Shown: positions 34,317 through 43,692 of the stretch, piece after piece | Numbering within the stretch: the stretch's first letter is position 1 | Layout of the letters: each line of letters begins with the position of its first letter | Origin: Scleromatobacter sp964418745 | Lineage (GTDB): Bacteria > Pseudomonadota > Gammaproteobacteria > Burkholderiales > Burkholderiaceae_C | Direction: 5' to 3' | DNA: 64,000 nucleotides | NCBI GenBank assembly: GCA_964418745.1 | Contig: CAYQMX010000030.1 | Span: 23,015-87,014, forward strand | Made by a program: the position numbers and the translations under genes | Notes under the pieces: model-generated | Told to the model about the DNA's origin: nothing | Database searches by the model: none | The model's input: the letters and a program-made list of their open reading frames with translations, nothing else

Positions 34317-34619
34317 TCACGTCTTGTCGACGGCGGGTAGCTGCTTGTCGACGGCCTCTCGCAAGGCCTTGCCCGGCTTGAAGTGGGGCACCAGCTTTTC
34401 AGGGATGGTGACCTGCTCGCCCGAGCGCGGGTTGCGGCCCACGCGCGGCGGGCGCCGGCTGATCGAGAAACTGCCGAAGCCGCGGATCTCGATGCGGTGT
34501 CCGCGCGCGAGCGCATCGGACATCGCATCGAGCACGGTCTTGACCGCGAACTCGGTGTCACGCACGGTGATCTGCGTGAAACGCTCAGCGAGCTGAGCAA
34601 CAAGATCCGATCGAGTCAT
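34317..34619 (-). CDS. ihfB: Integration host factor subunit beta
   Basis: 100 aa. HU/IHF fold: TRSDLVAQLAERFTQITVRD, the RIEIRGFGSFSI strand, and the DNA-minor-groove arm RPPRVGRNPRSGEQVTIP. It pairs with IHF-alpha to bend DNA. Its usual place after rpsA is kept; the gap is 159 bases and contains a repetitive hairpin. A partial copy of its last 13 codons lies at 33314-33353. Confidence 0.96.
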   Translation of the reverse strand: MTRSDLVAQLAERFTQITVRDTEFAVKTVLDAMSDALARGHRIEIRGFGSFSISRRPPRVGRNPRSGEQVTIPEKLVPHFKPGKALREAVDKQLPAVDKT

Positions 34620-34732
34620 GCGGCCTGATTCGTTAGCTGAGTCGTTGACAGGAAACCCGTCCGGCGCTGCCGCTCGAGCCTCCCAATACGAAGTTCAAGG
34701 GAGCGCTGGAGCCGGCTCTGCCGGGCCAGTCG

Positions 34733-34781
34733 CGGCGCGCCCCCTCGGGGGGCAGGGAGCGCCAGCGACCGTGGGGGCTCA
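34733..34781. repeat. Palindromic extragenic element between rpsA and ihfB
   Basis: The stretch CGCGCCCCCTCGGGGGG followed by CAGGGAGCGCCAGCGACCGT and GGGGGC forms GC-rich stem-loops and overlaps the rpsA stop. The pattern resembles repeated extragenic hairpins common in Comamonadaceae and relatives; only one copy was noticed in this window. Confidence 0.5.
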
Positions 34782-36497
34782 CTGATCCTTGCCGCCGTCC
34801 AGCTTGGCGCGCAGCAGGGCGCCCAGGCTGGTGGTGCCGGCGTTCTCGCGCTCGTTGGTCGAGGCGATGCGCTGCATGGCTTCCTGTTGGTCGGCGTTGT
34901 CCTTGGCCTTGATCGACAGCTGGATCGAACGCGTCTTGCGGTCGACGTTGATGATCATGGCGTTGACTTCGTCGCCTTCCTTCAGGATCGAGCGGGCATC
35001 TTCCACGCGGTCGCGGGTCAGTTCCGAGGCACGCAGGTAGCCGGTGACGTCTTCCGTCAGCTGGATTTCCGCGCCACGCGGGTCGACCGTCTTGACCTTG
35101 CCGGTCACCAGCGCGCCACGGTCGTTGACCGAGGTGTAGTTGGCGAACGGGTCGCCGTCCAGCTGCTTGATGCCCAGCGAGATGCGTTCGCGCTCGACGT
35201 CGATGCCGAGAACGACGGCTTCGACTTCCTGGCCCTTCTTGTAGTTGCGCACCGCGGCTTCGCCGGCTTCGTGCCACGACAGGTCGGACAGGTGCACCAG
35301 GCCGTCGATGCCCTGGGCCAGGCCCACGAACACGCCGAAGTCGGTGATCGACTTGATCGGGCCGTGCACCTTGTCGCCGCGATGGACGTTGGCGGCGAAC
35401 TCTTCCCACGGGTTGGCGCGGCACTGCTTCATGCCCAGCGAGATGCGACGCTTGTCTTCGTCGATCTCGAGGACCATGACTTCGACTTCCTCGCCCAGCG
35501 TGACGGTCTTGGACGGGGCAACGTTCTTGTTCGTCCAGTCCATTTCCGAGACGTGGACCAGGCCTTCGATGCCCGGTTCGATTTCCACGAACGCGCCGTA
35601 GTCGGCGATGTTGGTGACCTTGCCGAACAGGCGCGTGCTGGTCGGGTAGCGGCGGGCGACGCCCATCCACGGATCGTCGCCCAGCTGCTTCAGGCCCAGC
35701 GAGACGCGGTTCTTCTCGGCGTCGAACTTCAGGACCTTGGCGGTCAGTTCCTGGCCGACCGTCACGACTTCCGACGGGTGGCGGACACGGCGCCAGGCCA
35801 TGTCGGTGATGTGCAGCAGGCCGTCGATGCCGCCGAGGTCGACGAACGCACCGTATTCGGTGATGTTCTTGACCACGCCGTTGACGATGGCGCCTTCGGA
35901 CAGGGTCTCGAGCAGCTTGGCGCGTTCTTCGCCCATCGAGGCTTCGACCACGGCACGGCGCGACAGCACGACGTTGTTGCGCTTGCGGTCGAGCTTGATG
36001 ACCTTGAATTCCATGGTCTTGCCCTCGAACGGGCTCATGTCCTTGACCGGACGCGTGTCCAGCAGGGAGCCCGGCAGGAAGGCGCGGATGCCGTTGACGA
36101 GGACCGTGAGGCCGCCCTTGACCTTGCCGCTGACCGTGCCGGTGACGAAGTCGCCGGACTCGAGCGCGGTCTCGAGCGACAGCCACGAGGCGAGGCGCTT
36201 GGCCTTGTCGCGCGACAGGATGGTGTCGCCGTAGCCGTTCTCGACGGCGTCGATCGCGACGGAGACGAAGTCGCCGACCTGGACTTCGACTTCGCCCTGG
36301 TCGTTCTTGAATTCGTCGATGGGCACGTACGCTTCGGACTTGAGGCCGGCGTTGACGACGACGAAGCTGTGATCGATGCGCACCACTTCGGCAGTGATGA
36401 CTTCGCCAGAACGCATTTCGCTGCTCTTGAGCGACTCTTCGAACATCGCTGCGAAGGAATCGGGCGCGAAATCGGTGATGGCTTGGGGCTTGGACAT
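34779..36497 (-). CDS. rpsA: 30S ribosomal protein S1
   Basis: 572 aa with six S1/OB repeats. The last four have the RNA-binding pattern seen in GAFVDLGGIDGLLHITDMAW and GAFVEIEPGIEGLVHVSEMD. It unfolds mRNA leaders on the 30S subunit. ATG at 36497, N-terminus MSKPQAITDFAPDSFAAMFE. It has its own 214-base upstream gap after aroA-cmk, so an internal promoter is likely. Confidence 0.97.
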   Translation of the reverse strand: MSKPQAITDFAPDSFAAMFEESLKSSEMRSGEVITAEVVRIDHSFVVVNAGLKSEAYVPIDEFKNDQGEVEVQVGDFVSVAIDAVENGYGDTILSRDKAKRLASWLSLETALESGDFVTGTVSGKVKGGLTVLVNGIRAFLPGSLLDTRPVKDMSPFEGKTMEFKVIKLDRKRNNVVLSRRAVVEASMGEERAKLLETLSEGAIVNGVVKNITEYGAFVDLGGIDGLLHITDMAWRRVRHPSEVVTVGQELTAKVLKFDAEKNRVSLGLKQLGDDPWMGVARRYPTSTRLFGKVTNIADYGAFVEIEPGIEGLVHVSEMDWTNKNVAPSKTVTLGEEVEVMVLEIDEDKRRISLGMKQCRANPWEEFAANVHRGDKVHGPIKSITDFGVFVGLAQGIDGLVHLSDLSWHEAGEAAVRNYKKGQEVEAVVLGIDVERERISLGIKQLDGDPFANYTSVNDRGALVTGKVKTVDPRGAEIQLTEDVTGYLRASELTRDRVEDARSILKEGDEVNAMIINVDRKTRSIQLSIKAKDNADQQEAMQRIASTNERENAGTTSLGALLRAKLDGGKDQ

Positions 36498-36711
36498 GTG
36501 GTTTCCTGATGGCCGGCGTGAGGCGACGGGTGAAGCGAGCGCTGCCGGCGGTATGCGACCCGGAGAGGGTGCAGGGTTAGGGTGGAACGTTCACCGCCCT
36601 GAACCGGACGGGGAGTCCGGATTCGACGCACCTTGCGGCGGAAGGCCGGCGCCAGCGAGGGCGCGGGAGGGTGTCAGGCGGTGGGCCTTCGGTCGTCCTG
36701 CGACGGCCGTC

Positions 36712-38739
36712 TTACGCGCGGCGTTGGCGCCACGCCTCGAGCACGAACTCGACGCCTTCGTCGATGGACATGCCGGAATTGTCGAGCAACACCGCGTCTT
36801 CGGCAGGCTTCAGAGGAGCGACGGCGCGATTCTGGTCGCGTTCGTCACGCATCCGCAGGTCTGCGAGAAGACTGTCGATCTTAGCAGAAATGCCCCTGGA
36901 AATCAATTGGTTATGCCGGCGGGCGGCGCGTTCCTCGACGCTGGCGGTCAGGAAGATCTTCAGCGGCGCGCCGGGGAACACGACGGTGCCCATGTCGCGG
37001 CCGTCGGCCACCAGGCCGGGCAGGCGGCGAAAGGCCAGCTGCAGGTCGTGCAGCGCCGTGCGCACCGCCGGGTGCACCGACACCTTCGACGCCAGGTTGC
37101 CGGTCGCCTCCAGTCGCAGCGCCTCGGTGACGTCCTGGCCGTCCAGGAACGCCCGGTCGGCCTCGAAGCGCAGGTCCAGACGGGCCGCCAGCGCGGCCAC
37201 GGCCGCGGCGTCGGCCGGGTCCGCGCCGGCGCGCTGCACGGCCAACGCCGTGGCGCGGTACAGCGCGCCCGAGTCGAGCAGGCCGTAGCCGAGGCGACGC
37301 GCCACCTCCGAGGCCAGCGTGCCCTTGCCGGACGCGGTGGGCCCGTCGATGGCGATCACCGGCACGTCGGCCACGTCGGCCCTGGCCAGGCCGAACAACG
37401 CCTCGAAGTAGTCGGGGAAGGTCTTGGCCACGCATTGCGGGTCGAGGATGCGCACCGGGCGCGCCGGCTTCGCGCCGGCCAGCGCGTTGAACGCGGCCAG
37501 CGACAGGCACATCGCCATGCGGTGGTCGTCGTAGGTGTGGATGGTGCCGGCCAGCCAGTGGGCGGGCGAGGCCGGCGGCGTCACCTCGATCCAGTCCGGC
37601 CCCTCGGCCACCGTCGCGCCCACCTTGCGCAGCTCGGCGGCCATCGCGGCGATGCGGTCGGTTTCCTTCACGCGCCAGCTGGCGATGTTGGTCAGCCGCG
37701 TGGGGCCCTCGGCGTACAGGGCCATCACGGCCAGGGTCATCGCGGCGTCGGGGATGTGGTTGCAGTCCAGCGTGATGGCCTTGAGCGGCCAGGCACCGCG
37801 GCGCACCTCCAGCCAGCCGGCGCCGCCCTCGACCTGCGCGCCCATCGCGCGCGCGGCGTCGACGAAGCGGATGTCGCCCTGGATCGAGTCCAGGCCCACG
37901 CCTTCGATGCGCACCGGCGCGTCGATGCCGGCCAGCGCGCCCAGCGCCACGAAGTACGACGCCGACGACGCGTCGGCCTCGACGTGGATGGCGCCCGGCG
38001 AACGGAAGCGCGAGCCGCGCGGCAGCGTGAAGCGGGCGTACGGGTCGGCCGCGTCGCGCTCGACCTCGATGCCGAAGCGCGCCAGCAGGTTCAGGGTGAT
38101 GTCGATGTAGGGCTTGGAGATCAGATCGCCGTCGACGGCGATCGTGATCGCGCGCTCGTCGGTGGCCAGCGGCAGCGCGAGCAGCAGGGCGGTGAGGAAC
38201 TGGCTGGAGACGTCGCCGCGCACGCGGATCGGCGCGTGCGTGGACACGGGCGCGGGCCGGCCGTTGCCGATGCGCAGCGGCGGGTAGCCGGCGTTGCCCT
38301 GGTACTGGATGCTGCAGCCCAACTGGCGCAGCGCGTCGACCAGGTCGCCGATGGGCCGCTCGTGCATGCGCGCCACCCCGGACAGGTCGAACTCGCCGCC
38401 CTGCAGCGTGGCCAGCACCGCCAGCGCCGCGGTCAGCGGCCGCATCGCGGTACCCGCGTTGCCCAGGAACAGCTTCGCCTGCCGGGTGGCGAGCGTGCCG
38501 CCGAGGCCGGTGACGTGCAGCACGGCGCCCTCGCGCCGCAGGCCGCAGCCCAGCGCCTCGAGGGCGGCCAGCATCACCCGGGTGTCGTCGGAATCGAGCA
38601 GGTCGTGCACCGCCGTCGTGCCCGCGGCCAGGCCGGCCAGCAGCAGCACGCGGTTGGAGATGCTCTTGGAACCGGGCAGGCGGACGCTGCCGGCGGCCGA
38701 GCGCAGGGGCGGGATGTCGAGGAAGGGGATCGCGTACAT
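36712..38739 (-). CDS. aroA-cmk: Bifunctional EPSP synthase / cytidylate kinase
   Basis: 675 aa. Residues 1-about 450 are AroA (3-phosphoshikimate 1-carboxyvinyltransferase): LPGSKSISNR, LFLGNAGTAMRPL, and DDHRMAMCLSLAAF. Residues 459-675 are cytidylate kinase: VIAIDGPTASGKGT P-loop, then LVADGRDMGTVVFPGAPLKI. There is no stop between them, and the fusion is known from several Burkholderiales. ATG at 38739 gives the conserved start. Part of the aromatic-amino-acid section of the superoperon. Confidence 0.95.
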   Translation of the reverse strand: MYAIPFLDIPPLRSAAGSVRLPGSKSISNRVLLLAGLAAGTTAVHDLLDSDDTRVMLAALEALGCGLRREGAVLHVTGLGGTLATRQAKLFLGNAGTAMRPLTAALAVLATLQGGEFDLSGVARMHERPIGDLVDALRQLGCSIQYQGNAGYPPLRIGNGRPAPVSTHAPIRVRGDVSSQFLTALLLALPLATDERAITIAVDGDLISKPYIDITLNLLARFGIEVERDAADPYARFTLPRGSRFRSPGAIHVEADASSASYFVALGALAGIDAPVRIEGVGLDSIQGDIRFVDAARAMGAQVEGGAGWLEVRRGAWPLKAITLDCNHIPDAAMTLAVMALYAEGPTRLTNIASWRVKETDRIAAMAAELRKVGATVAEGPDWIEVTPPASPAHWLAGTIHTYDDHRMAMCLSLAAFNALAGAKPARPVRILDPQCVAKTFPDYFEALFGLARADVADVPVIAIDGPTASGKGTLASEVARRLGYGLLDSGALYRATALAVQRAGADPADAAAVAALAARLDLRFEADRAFLDGQDVTEALRLEATGNLASKVSVHPAVRTALHDLQLAFRRLPGLVADGRDMGTVVFPGAPLKIFLTASVEERAARRHNQLISRGISAKIDSLLADLRMRDERDQNRAVAPLKPAEDAVLLDNSGMSIDEGVEFVLEAWRQRRA

Positions 38740-38845
38740 GGGCGGCGGGAGTGGGTGCGGAGCGCGCCGCGTGGGCGGCATCCTCGGGGGAATCAGGGCG
38801 GGCCGGCGCGGCGACCCGGGAGCGGACGAGCGGGCTCGCCCGCGG

Positions 38846-39703
38846 TCACTTCTTCCAGTTGGCGCGGCCGACGGCCGCGTCGCGGATCAGGTTCTCGATG
38901 ACGTCGGCCTTGCCGTCGCGCATCGCCGATTCGAACTTGTAGAGCGTGGTCTTGAACAGCTCGGCCTGCGCCAGCACCTGCGCGCGGTTGGCCAGCAGGA
39001 TGTCGCGCCAGACCGCCGCGTCGCTGGCGGCGATGCGTGTGAAGTCGCGGAAGCCGGGGCCCGCCAGGTCGAGGAAGGCTGCGCCCTCGGGCTGGTGCGC
39101 CACGGCCAGGAAGGCCGCGAACGACAGCAGGTGCGGCAGGTGGCTGACCGCGGCGAACGCGGCGTCGTGCGCGTCGGGAGACATCACGCGCACCTGGGCA
39201 CCGATGCCCGTCCACGCGGCGCGCGCGCGCTCGATCAGGGCCATGTCGGTCTCGACGACCGGCGTCAGCACGACCTGGCAATCCTGGTACAGCGTGGCGT
39301 CGGCGTGCGTGATGCCCGCCACTTCCTTGCCGGTGATCGGGTGCGCCGGCACGAAGCTGGGCAGGCGCTCGCGCAGCACCCGGCGCGCGGCATCGACCAC
39401 GTTGGCCTTGGTGCTGCCCACGTCCATGAACAGCGTGTTGGGGTGCACCAGGTGGCGGATCGCGCGCAGCGTCGCTTCGGTGGCGGCCACGGGCACCGCG
39501 ATCAGCACGATGTCGGCGCCCGAGACGGCCATCAGTGCCGATTCGGCCATCTGGTCGATGACGCCCATCTTCTGCGCCGTGATCACGGTCGACGGCGACT
39601 TGCTGTAGCCCACGACGTGCTTGACAAGACCCGCGCGCTTCAGCGCCAGGGCGAACGAGCCGCCCATCAACCCACAACCGATCAGCCCTAGCTGCCTGAA
39701 CAT
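38846..39703 (-). CDS. tyrA: Prephenate dehydrogenase
   Basis: 285 aa. NAD(P)-binding start QLGLIGCGLMGGSFALALKR, then the conserved PAHPITGKEVAG and SHLPHLLSFAAFLAV segments. It makes 4-hydroxyphenylpyruvate for tyrosine. Upstream, pheA is separated from it by about 4 kb of accessory genes, although in most relatives the two are close neighbours. Confidence 0.94.
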   Translation of the reverse strand: MFRQLGLIGCGLMGGSFALALKRAGLVKHVVGYSKSPSTVITAQKMGVIDQMAESALMAVSGADIVLIAVPVAATEATLRAIRHLVHPNTLFMDVGSTKANVVDAARRVLRERLPSFVPAHPITGKEVAGITHADATLYQDCQVVLTPVVETDMALIERARAAWTGIGAQVRVMSPDAHDAAFAAVSHLPHLLSFAAFLAVAHQPEGAAFLDLAGPGFRDFTRIAASDAAVWRDILLANRAQVLAQAELFKTTLYKFESAMRDGKADVIENLIRDAAVGRANWKK

Positions 39704-40095
39704 CTGGAATCTTTTCTAATGAAGATCAACGCATGCCGAACCGTTGCAAACCCGAGGTCGCGAGCCATTCGCGGCCCGGGAATCCATTCCCGACGACTCG
39801 GTCGACATGGCGTTCGGGGCACTTCCGGCCAGTCTTGTTGCAAAAGTAACAAATCCTGGGGGAAGCGCTCGAACGCGGACGATAGGACCGCGCAAGCGCG
39901 GGCTAACAGCCAATTTTTGCACATCCGCGGCCCATCGCCGGCGTCGATCTGGCCGGGCGCGGGTCGTCGCGCGGGCGAGTCCGCCGCGCCGGGCGGTCAT
40001 TCGAGGGGGATGAGCGACGCAACGCGGAGGCCGTCCGCGGCTAAACTCCTTCGCAACTGGGCATCTTCGACCCGGCCCAACGCTCAAGGATGGGT
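39704..40095. other. Intergenic region between tyrA and the H-NS gene
   Basis: 392 bases with no gene. It has AT-richer patches (39836-39860, 39902-39922) unusual for this DNA. TAAACT at 40042-40047 is a possible -10 for the H-NS gene, with no clear -35. H-NS could bind here and regulate itself, but that is inference. Confidence 0.4.
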
Positions 40096-40413
40096 ATGGC
40101 AGACCTGCAACAGCTGATTCGGCAGAAGGCCGATCTCGAGAGACAAATCGCGCAACTGAACTCCAAGGGGCGGCAGGACGCGATCGAAGAGATTCGCCGG
40201 ATCATGGCCGAGCACGGCCTCACCTCCGAGGACATCGCGGCGCCCGCGCGGGCCCGCAAGGCCGGCACCAAGCTCGATGGCACCGAACGCAAGGCCGTCG
40301 CTCCCAAGTACAAGGACGACCAGGGCAACCAGTGGACGGGCCGCGGCCTCAAGCCGCGCTGGCTGACGGCGGCGCTGGCCGCGGGGCGCAGGCTGGAAGA
40401 CTTCGCCGTCTGA
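40096..40413 (+). CDS. H-NS family nucleoid-associated protein
   Basis: 105 aa. Coiled-coil N-terminus (ADLQQLIRQKADLERQIAQL) and the C-terminal DNA-binding domain KYKDDQGNQWTGRGLKPRW followed by LTAALAAGRRLEDF. Betaproteobacterial H-NS/BpH3 type, silencing foreign AT-rich DNA. ATG at 40096 is preferred to 40090 because AAGGA ends 5 bases before it. First gene of the insert between tyrA and pheA. Confidence 0.92.
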   Translation: MADLQQLIRQKADLERQIAQLNSKGRQDAIEEIRRIMAEHGLTSEDIAAPARARKAGTKLDGTERKAVAPKYKDDQGNQWTGRGLKPRWLTAALAAGRRLEDFAV

Positions 40414-40684
40414 GCCCCGGGCCGGCGCGGCCGGGGCCGTTGCGTCCCCGTGTCGTCGTGCGGCCCGCGCGGGGAGCGGCAGGCGTCGGCCTGGCCGCGC
40501 TCGGCCTGCCACATCCCACCCTGCGCGGCAGCCCCTCGAACAGGCGATGGCCGGCGGCCAGCGCCCTGATGACAATGCGCAGGCTCGTGCGGTCGTGCGC
40601 TGCGACCCGTCCCGGGTTTGGCCGCGACCCGCGTGCTAACCTTTCCCAGTACGTCACCGGCCGCGCCCTGCACGGGCGCGCCGC

Positions 40685-41689
40685 ATGCAGGCGCAGCGCG
40701 AACCCTCGATGATCGATACCCCTGACCGTACACTGCCCGCCGGCGCGCAGACCCGGCGCCGCTGGCCGGCTGCGCGGCGCGGCGTCGGCGCGCTCGCCAA
40801 GGTGATGATGCTGGCACTGATCGTCGCCGGCTGCCAACCCGATCTGGCCGGCGACGGCGGGAGCACAGGAATGTTCGGACTCTTCAAGGGCAAGGTCGCC
40901 AGGCTGCCGTCCACCGTCGCGCCGGAACTGCGCGCGACGCTCAAGCGCGAGACGGCCTGGCCGGGCGGCGTCGCGGCGGCGCGCGACACACGCTGCGCGC
41001 AGGCCCGCGTGGACGGCACGCCGCCCCAGGCGCATTTCGTGGCTCCCGAATTCGACGGCTCGACGCGTTCCGCGCTGCGCATCGCCGCGCGGCCGGGCCT
41101 GCCCCCGCTGGGCATCGTCAACCTGGGCGGCGACATCCGCCGGCCGCAGTTCTGGGAACTCGCCTCCGACGCCGACCCGAAGTTCGTCCGCCAGGTACCG
41201 GTCACGCTCGATCCCGCGCAAGACAAGTGGGTGACCGCGCGCGCCATCGAGGCCGGCTGCCTGCCGGGGCCGCTGGTCGCGCTCGGCCTGGCCTACGCCA
41301 CCGACGACACCTTTCAGTCGGTCGTCGTCTACGACCGCGCCACACGCCAGGTGCGCAAGCTCGCCGACGCCGTCTACGACGCTTCGTCGGGACATGCCGA
41401 CAGCCTGCTCGACACGCGCGACGCCGGCGCCGACCGCACGCTGCTGCTGTTCCACACCGGCGAGCTGCGCCTGCGCGCGGAGGTCTACCTGCGCGAGCAC
41501 GATCACATCGTCGTCTTCTCGCCCCGGCATCCACAGGGCCTGGAGGTGCTCAAGCTGGGACTGGACGACGGCAACGTCGTCGACTGGCGGCTGGCCGGCA
41601 CGACGCTGTGGCTGCACACCCAGGATCGCCGCAACGAGAAGCAGCCGGGCAAGTTCTTCTGGTCCCTGGACCTCGCGGCGGTGCTGTGA
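40685..41689 (+). CDS. Lipoprotein of unknown function upstream of the lipase
   Basis: 334 aa from an ATG at 40685; 40709 is an alternative, as neither has a good Shine-Dalgarno. A long basic N-terminus (RRRWPAARRGVGALAKV) leads into a hydrophobic stretch and a lipobox, LIVAGC at about residue 49, so a periplasm-facing lipid-anchored protein is expected. The body is rich in beta-prone segments (FQSVVVYDRATRQVRKLADA, HDHIVVFSPRHPQGLEVLKL) and may be a beta-propeller-like fold. It sits 57 bases before the lipase gene and could protect against it. Confidence 0.68.
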   Translation: MQAQREPSMIDTPDRTLPAGAQTRRRWPAARRGVGALAKVMMLALIVAGCQPDLAGDGGSTGMFGLFKGKVARLPSTVAPELRATLKRETAWPGGVAAARDTRCAQARVDGTPPQAHFVAPEFDGSTRSALRIAARPGLPPLGIVNLGGDIRRPQFWELASDADPKFVRQVPVTLDPAQDKWVTARAIEAGCLPGPLVALGLAYATDDTFQSVVVYDRATRQVRKLADAVYDASSGHADSLLDTRDAGADRTLLLFHTGELRLRAEVYLREHDHIVVFSPRHPQGLEVLKLGLDDGNVVDWRLAGTTLWLHTQDRRNEKQPGKFFWSLDLAAVL

Positions 41690-41746
41690 TCCGCGCCTGA
41701 CCCGTTTCACTTTCCACCCAAGAATCGACAAGCCCAGGGAGACAGC

Positions 41747-43033
41747 ATGGCGGACTTCGCATTGGCGCCGGGAGAGGCAGCCAACATCGCTCTGAACTCG
41801 TATTTCGCGCTGAAGGACTGGGCTCTGAAGAAGCCCACCGTGGGCACGGAATCGCGCGCCAAGGTGCAGGACCTGGTGCTGGGCTCGGGCGACACGGGCG
41901 GCAACTTCGGCAAGAACAGCTCGGTTGGCAAGAACTTCCCTGGCGCGCGGCTGGGCCAGGTCTTCACCGGCAGCACCGGCTGGGATACGGTGTCGGGCTT
42001 CGGCTACGTGCTCAACTTCCAGCGTGCCGGCCAGCGCCACGCGGTGATCGCGATCCGCGGCACGCGTCCGGAGCTCGGCTGGTACGACATCGGCACCGAC
42101 CTGCGCTTCGCGCACGCCGGCTTCGGCGACTACGGCCGCGTCCACAAGGGCTTCGCCAACGCGTTCGGCAGCATCCTGCCCCAGCTCCGGCGCGAGGAGC
42201 GCGCGATCCTTGACGCCGACGTCATCCACTGCATCGGCCACAGCCTGGGCGGCGCCATCGCGACGCTGGCCGCCGGCCACTACGCGGCACTGAACCGCAA
42301 CGTACGGCTGTACACGTTCGGCAGCCCGCGCGTGGGCTACCGCGATTCGCACGAGGCGTTCGAACGCGGCATCGGCAAGGACAACATCTACCGCGTCGCC
42401 CACAACCGCGACCCGATCTCGATGATCGCCACGTTCCCCTACGTGCACGTGCTGTCGTCCTACTCCGAGCCGAACAACTTCACGCTCAGCTCGCCCAGCT
42501 CCAGCATCTCGCTGGCCAACCACGACATGTACGCCTACGAGCGCCGCGTGGGCAGCGCGGAAGACTGGAGCGCGGTGCGCGGCATGGCCGCGGCCTGCGA
42601 TCACTCCAACAACAAGCTGGCCCAGGCGCTGCTGGCCGATGCCAGCATGGGCTGGTTCAGGAAGCTCACGCTCAACACGCTGGCCGCGCTGCTGACGATG
42701 TTCGAGGATGTGCTGCGCGGCACGGCGCGCGCCTTCTACGACGCGGTCACCGGCGTCGACGTGATCGCCGCCATTATCTGCGACGGCATCAAGCTGCTGG
42801 GCACCGTCGGCGAGAAGCTGAAGTACCTGCTGCGCCTGGCGGCCAAGTGGGCCGACATCCCCGTGGCCAACGACCAGTCGCTGACCGACGCCGTCATCCG
42901 CGCGATCCTGCGCGCCATGACGACGCGCATCAACCAGGTGGGCGTCGTGGCCCTGCAGGTGGCCGCGGCCGGCCTGCGCCCGCTGCCGCTGCTGATCGCT
43001 GGTGGCGTCCTGATCTCCGCTGCGGCCCTGTGA
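41747..43033 (+). CDS. Class 3 lipase with a hydrophobic C-terminal region
   Basis: 428 aa. Lipase_3 domain at about residues 90-270: nucleophile elbow CIGHSLGGAIATL, LYTFGSPRVG, Asp in AHNRDPISMI and His in LANHDMYAY complete a Ser-Asp-His triad. The last 140 residues are helical and partly hydrophobic (TLAALLTMFEDVLRG, LPLLIAGGVLISAAAL). There is no signal peptide, which suits export by a contact-dependent or type VI-like system, but no marker domain for that is present. Starts MADFALAPGEAANIALNSYF. Stop overlaps the next gene. Confidence 0.85.
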   Translation: MADFALAPGEAANIALNSYFALKDWALKKPTVGTESRAKVQDLVLGSGDTGGNFGKNSSVGKNFPGARLGQVFTGSTGWDTVSGFGYVLNFQRAGQRHAVIAIRGTRPELGWYDIGTDLRFAHAGFGDYGRVHKGFANAFGSILPQLRREERAILDADVIHCIGHSLGGAIATLAAGHYAALNRNVRLYTFGSPRVGYRDSHEAFERGIGKDNIYRVAHNRDPISMIATFPYVHVLSSYSEPNNFTLSSPSSSISLANHDMYAYERRVGSAEDWSAVRGMAAACDHSNNKLAQALLADASMGWFRKLTLNTLAALLTMFEDVLRGTARAFYDAVTGVDVIAAIICDGIKLLGTVGEKLKYLLRLAAKWADIPVANDQSLTDAVIRAILRAMTTRINQVGVVALQVAAAGLRPLPLLIAGGVLISAAAL

Positions 43034-43626
43034 TGGCGATCGACCGCGCCCAGTACGCGTGGCTGCTGCTGCACGCCAACGCGTTGCCGATGCTGGCGAT
43101 GCAGCAGGTCATGGAGGAGATGGACGCCCTGGCAGGCGCGGTGCATGCCGAGCTGCCGACCCCGGTCCAGGAGTCGGGGCGGGCGCCTGCCGACCTGCGT
43201 GACCTGGCCGATCGCTTCGAAGCGGATCCGGAGTTGTCGGCCCTCGCACGCTTCGACTTCGCGGTGCCGCCGCTGTCCGAGGAGGAGGCGCTGCGCGTCA
43301 AGCAGCAGGCGCTGGCCGAGGACGCGGCAGCGGATGCTGCGCTGGCCGCGCTCGAGCCGATGCCCGAAGGGCCGCTCGATCTCGCGGCCTTCCTGGCCCG
43401 CGCCTACGCCCGGCCGCTGCCGGCGGCGCGCGTGGACGCCGCGTTCGCGCGCGCCGACCGCGCGGCGCTCGATGCGTTGATCGCGCGCCAGCGCGCCGAC
43501 CTGCCGCCGCTGACGGCCCCGCTGGATGCCGATGGACTGGCGCGCTGGCTGGCCCTGTTTCGCACGGAGGATGCCGACTGTGAATCGCTGGTGTTCGCGG
43601 TCAGTCGGACCGACGACGGCGCCTGA
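43033..43626 (+). CDS. Hypothetical acidic protein coupled to the lipase
   Basis: 197 aa. The ATG shares a base with the lipase stop (TGATG). All-alpha, acidic, no signal or membrane helix: LLHANALPMLAMQQVMEEMD, then ALARFDFAVPPLSEEEALRV. No family recognised. The coupling suggests a chaperone, adaptor or immunity role for the lipase; this is inference. Confidence 0.65.
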   Translation: MAIDRAQYAWLLLHANALPMLAMQQVMEEMDALAGAVHAELPTPVQESGRAPADLRDLADRFEADPELSALARFDFAVPPLSEEEALRVKQQALAEDAAADAALAALEPMPEGPLDLAAFLARAYARPLPAARVDAAFARADRAALDALIARQRADLPPLTAPLDADGLARWLALFRTEDADCESLVFAVSRTDDGA

Positions 43627-43692
43627 CGGCGCAGCGCGACGCCCTGGCGGGCGCGCCGACCGACACCAGGCATGCCGCCGCCCGCGACGCGC

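Noticed and set aside
34887..36509. 540-codon open frame antisense to rpsA
   Set aside because: Asp/Val/His-rich, no domain, fully inside rpsA; the S1 repeats are unmistakable on the other strand.
36376..38901. 841-codon open frame antisense to aroA-cmk
   Set aside because: Low-complexity Arg/Gly/His/Val/Gln translation with no domain; aroA-cmk is certain.
41747..43033. Lipase as a proven type VI effector
   Set aside because: No MIX, PAAR, VgrG or Hcp sequence is seen in or near the cassette, so the effector idea stays a hypothesis.
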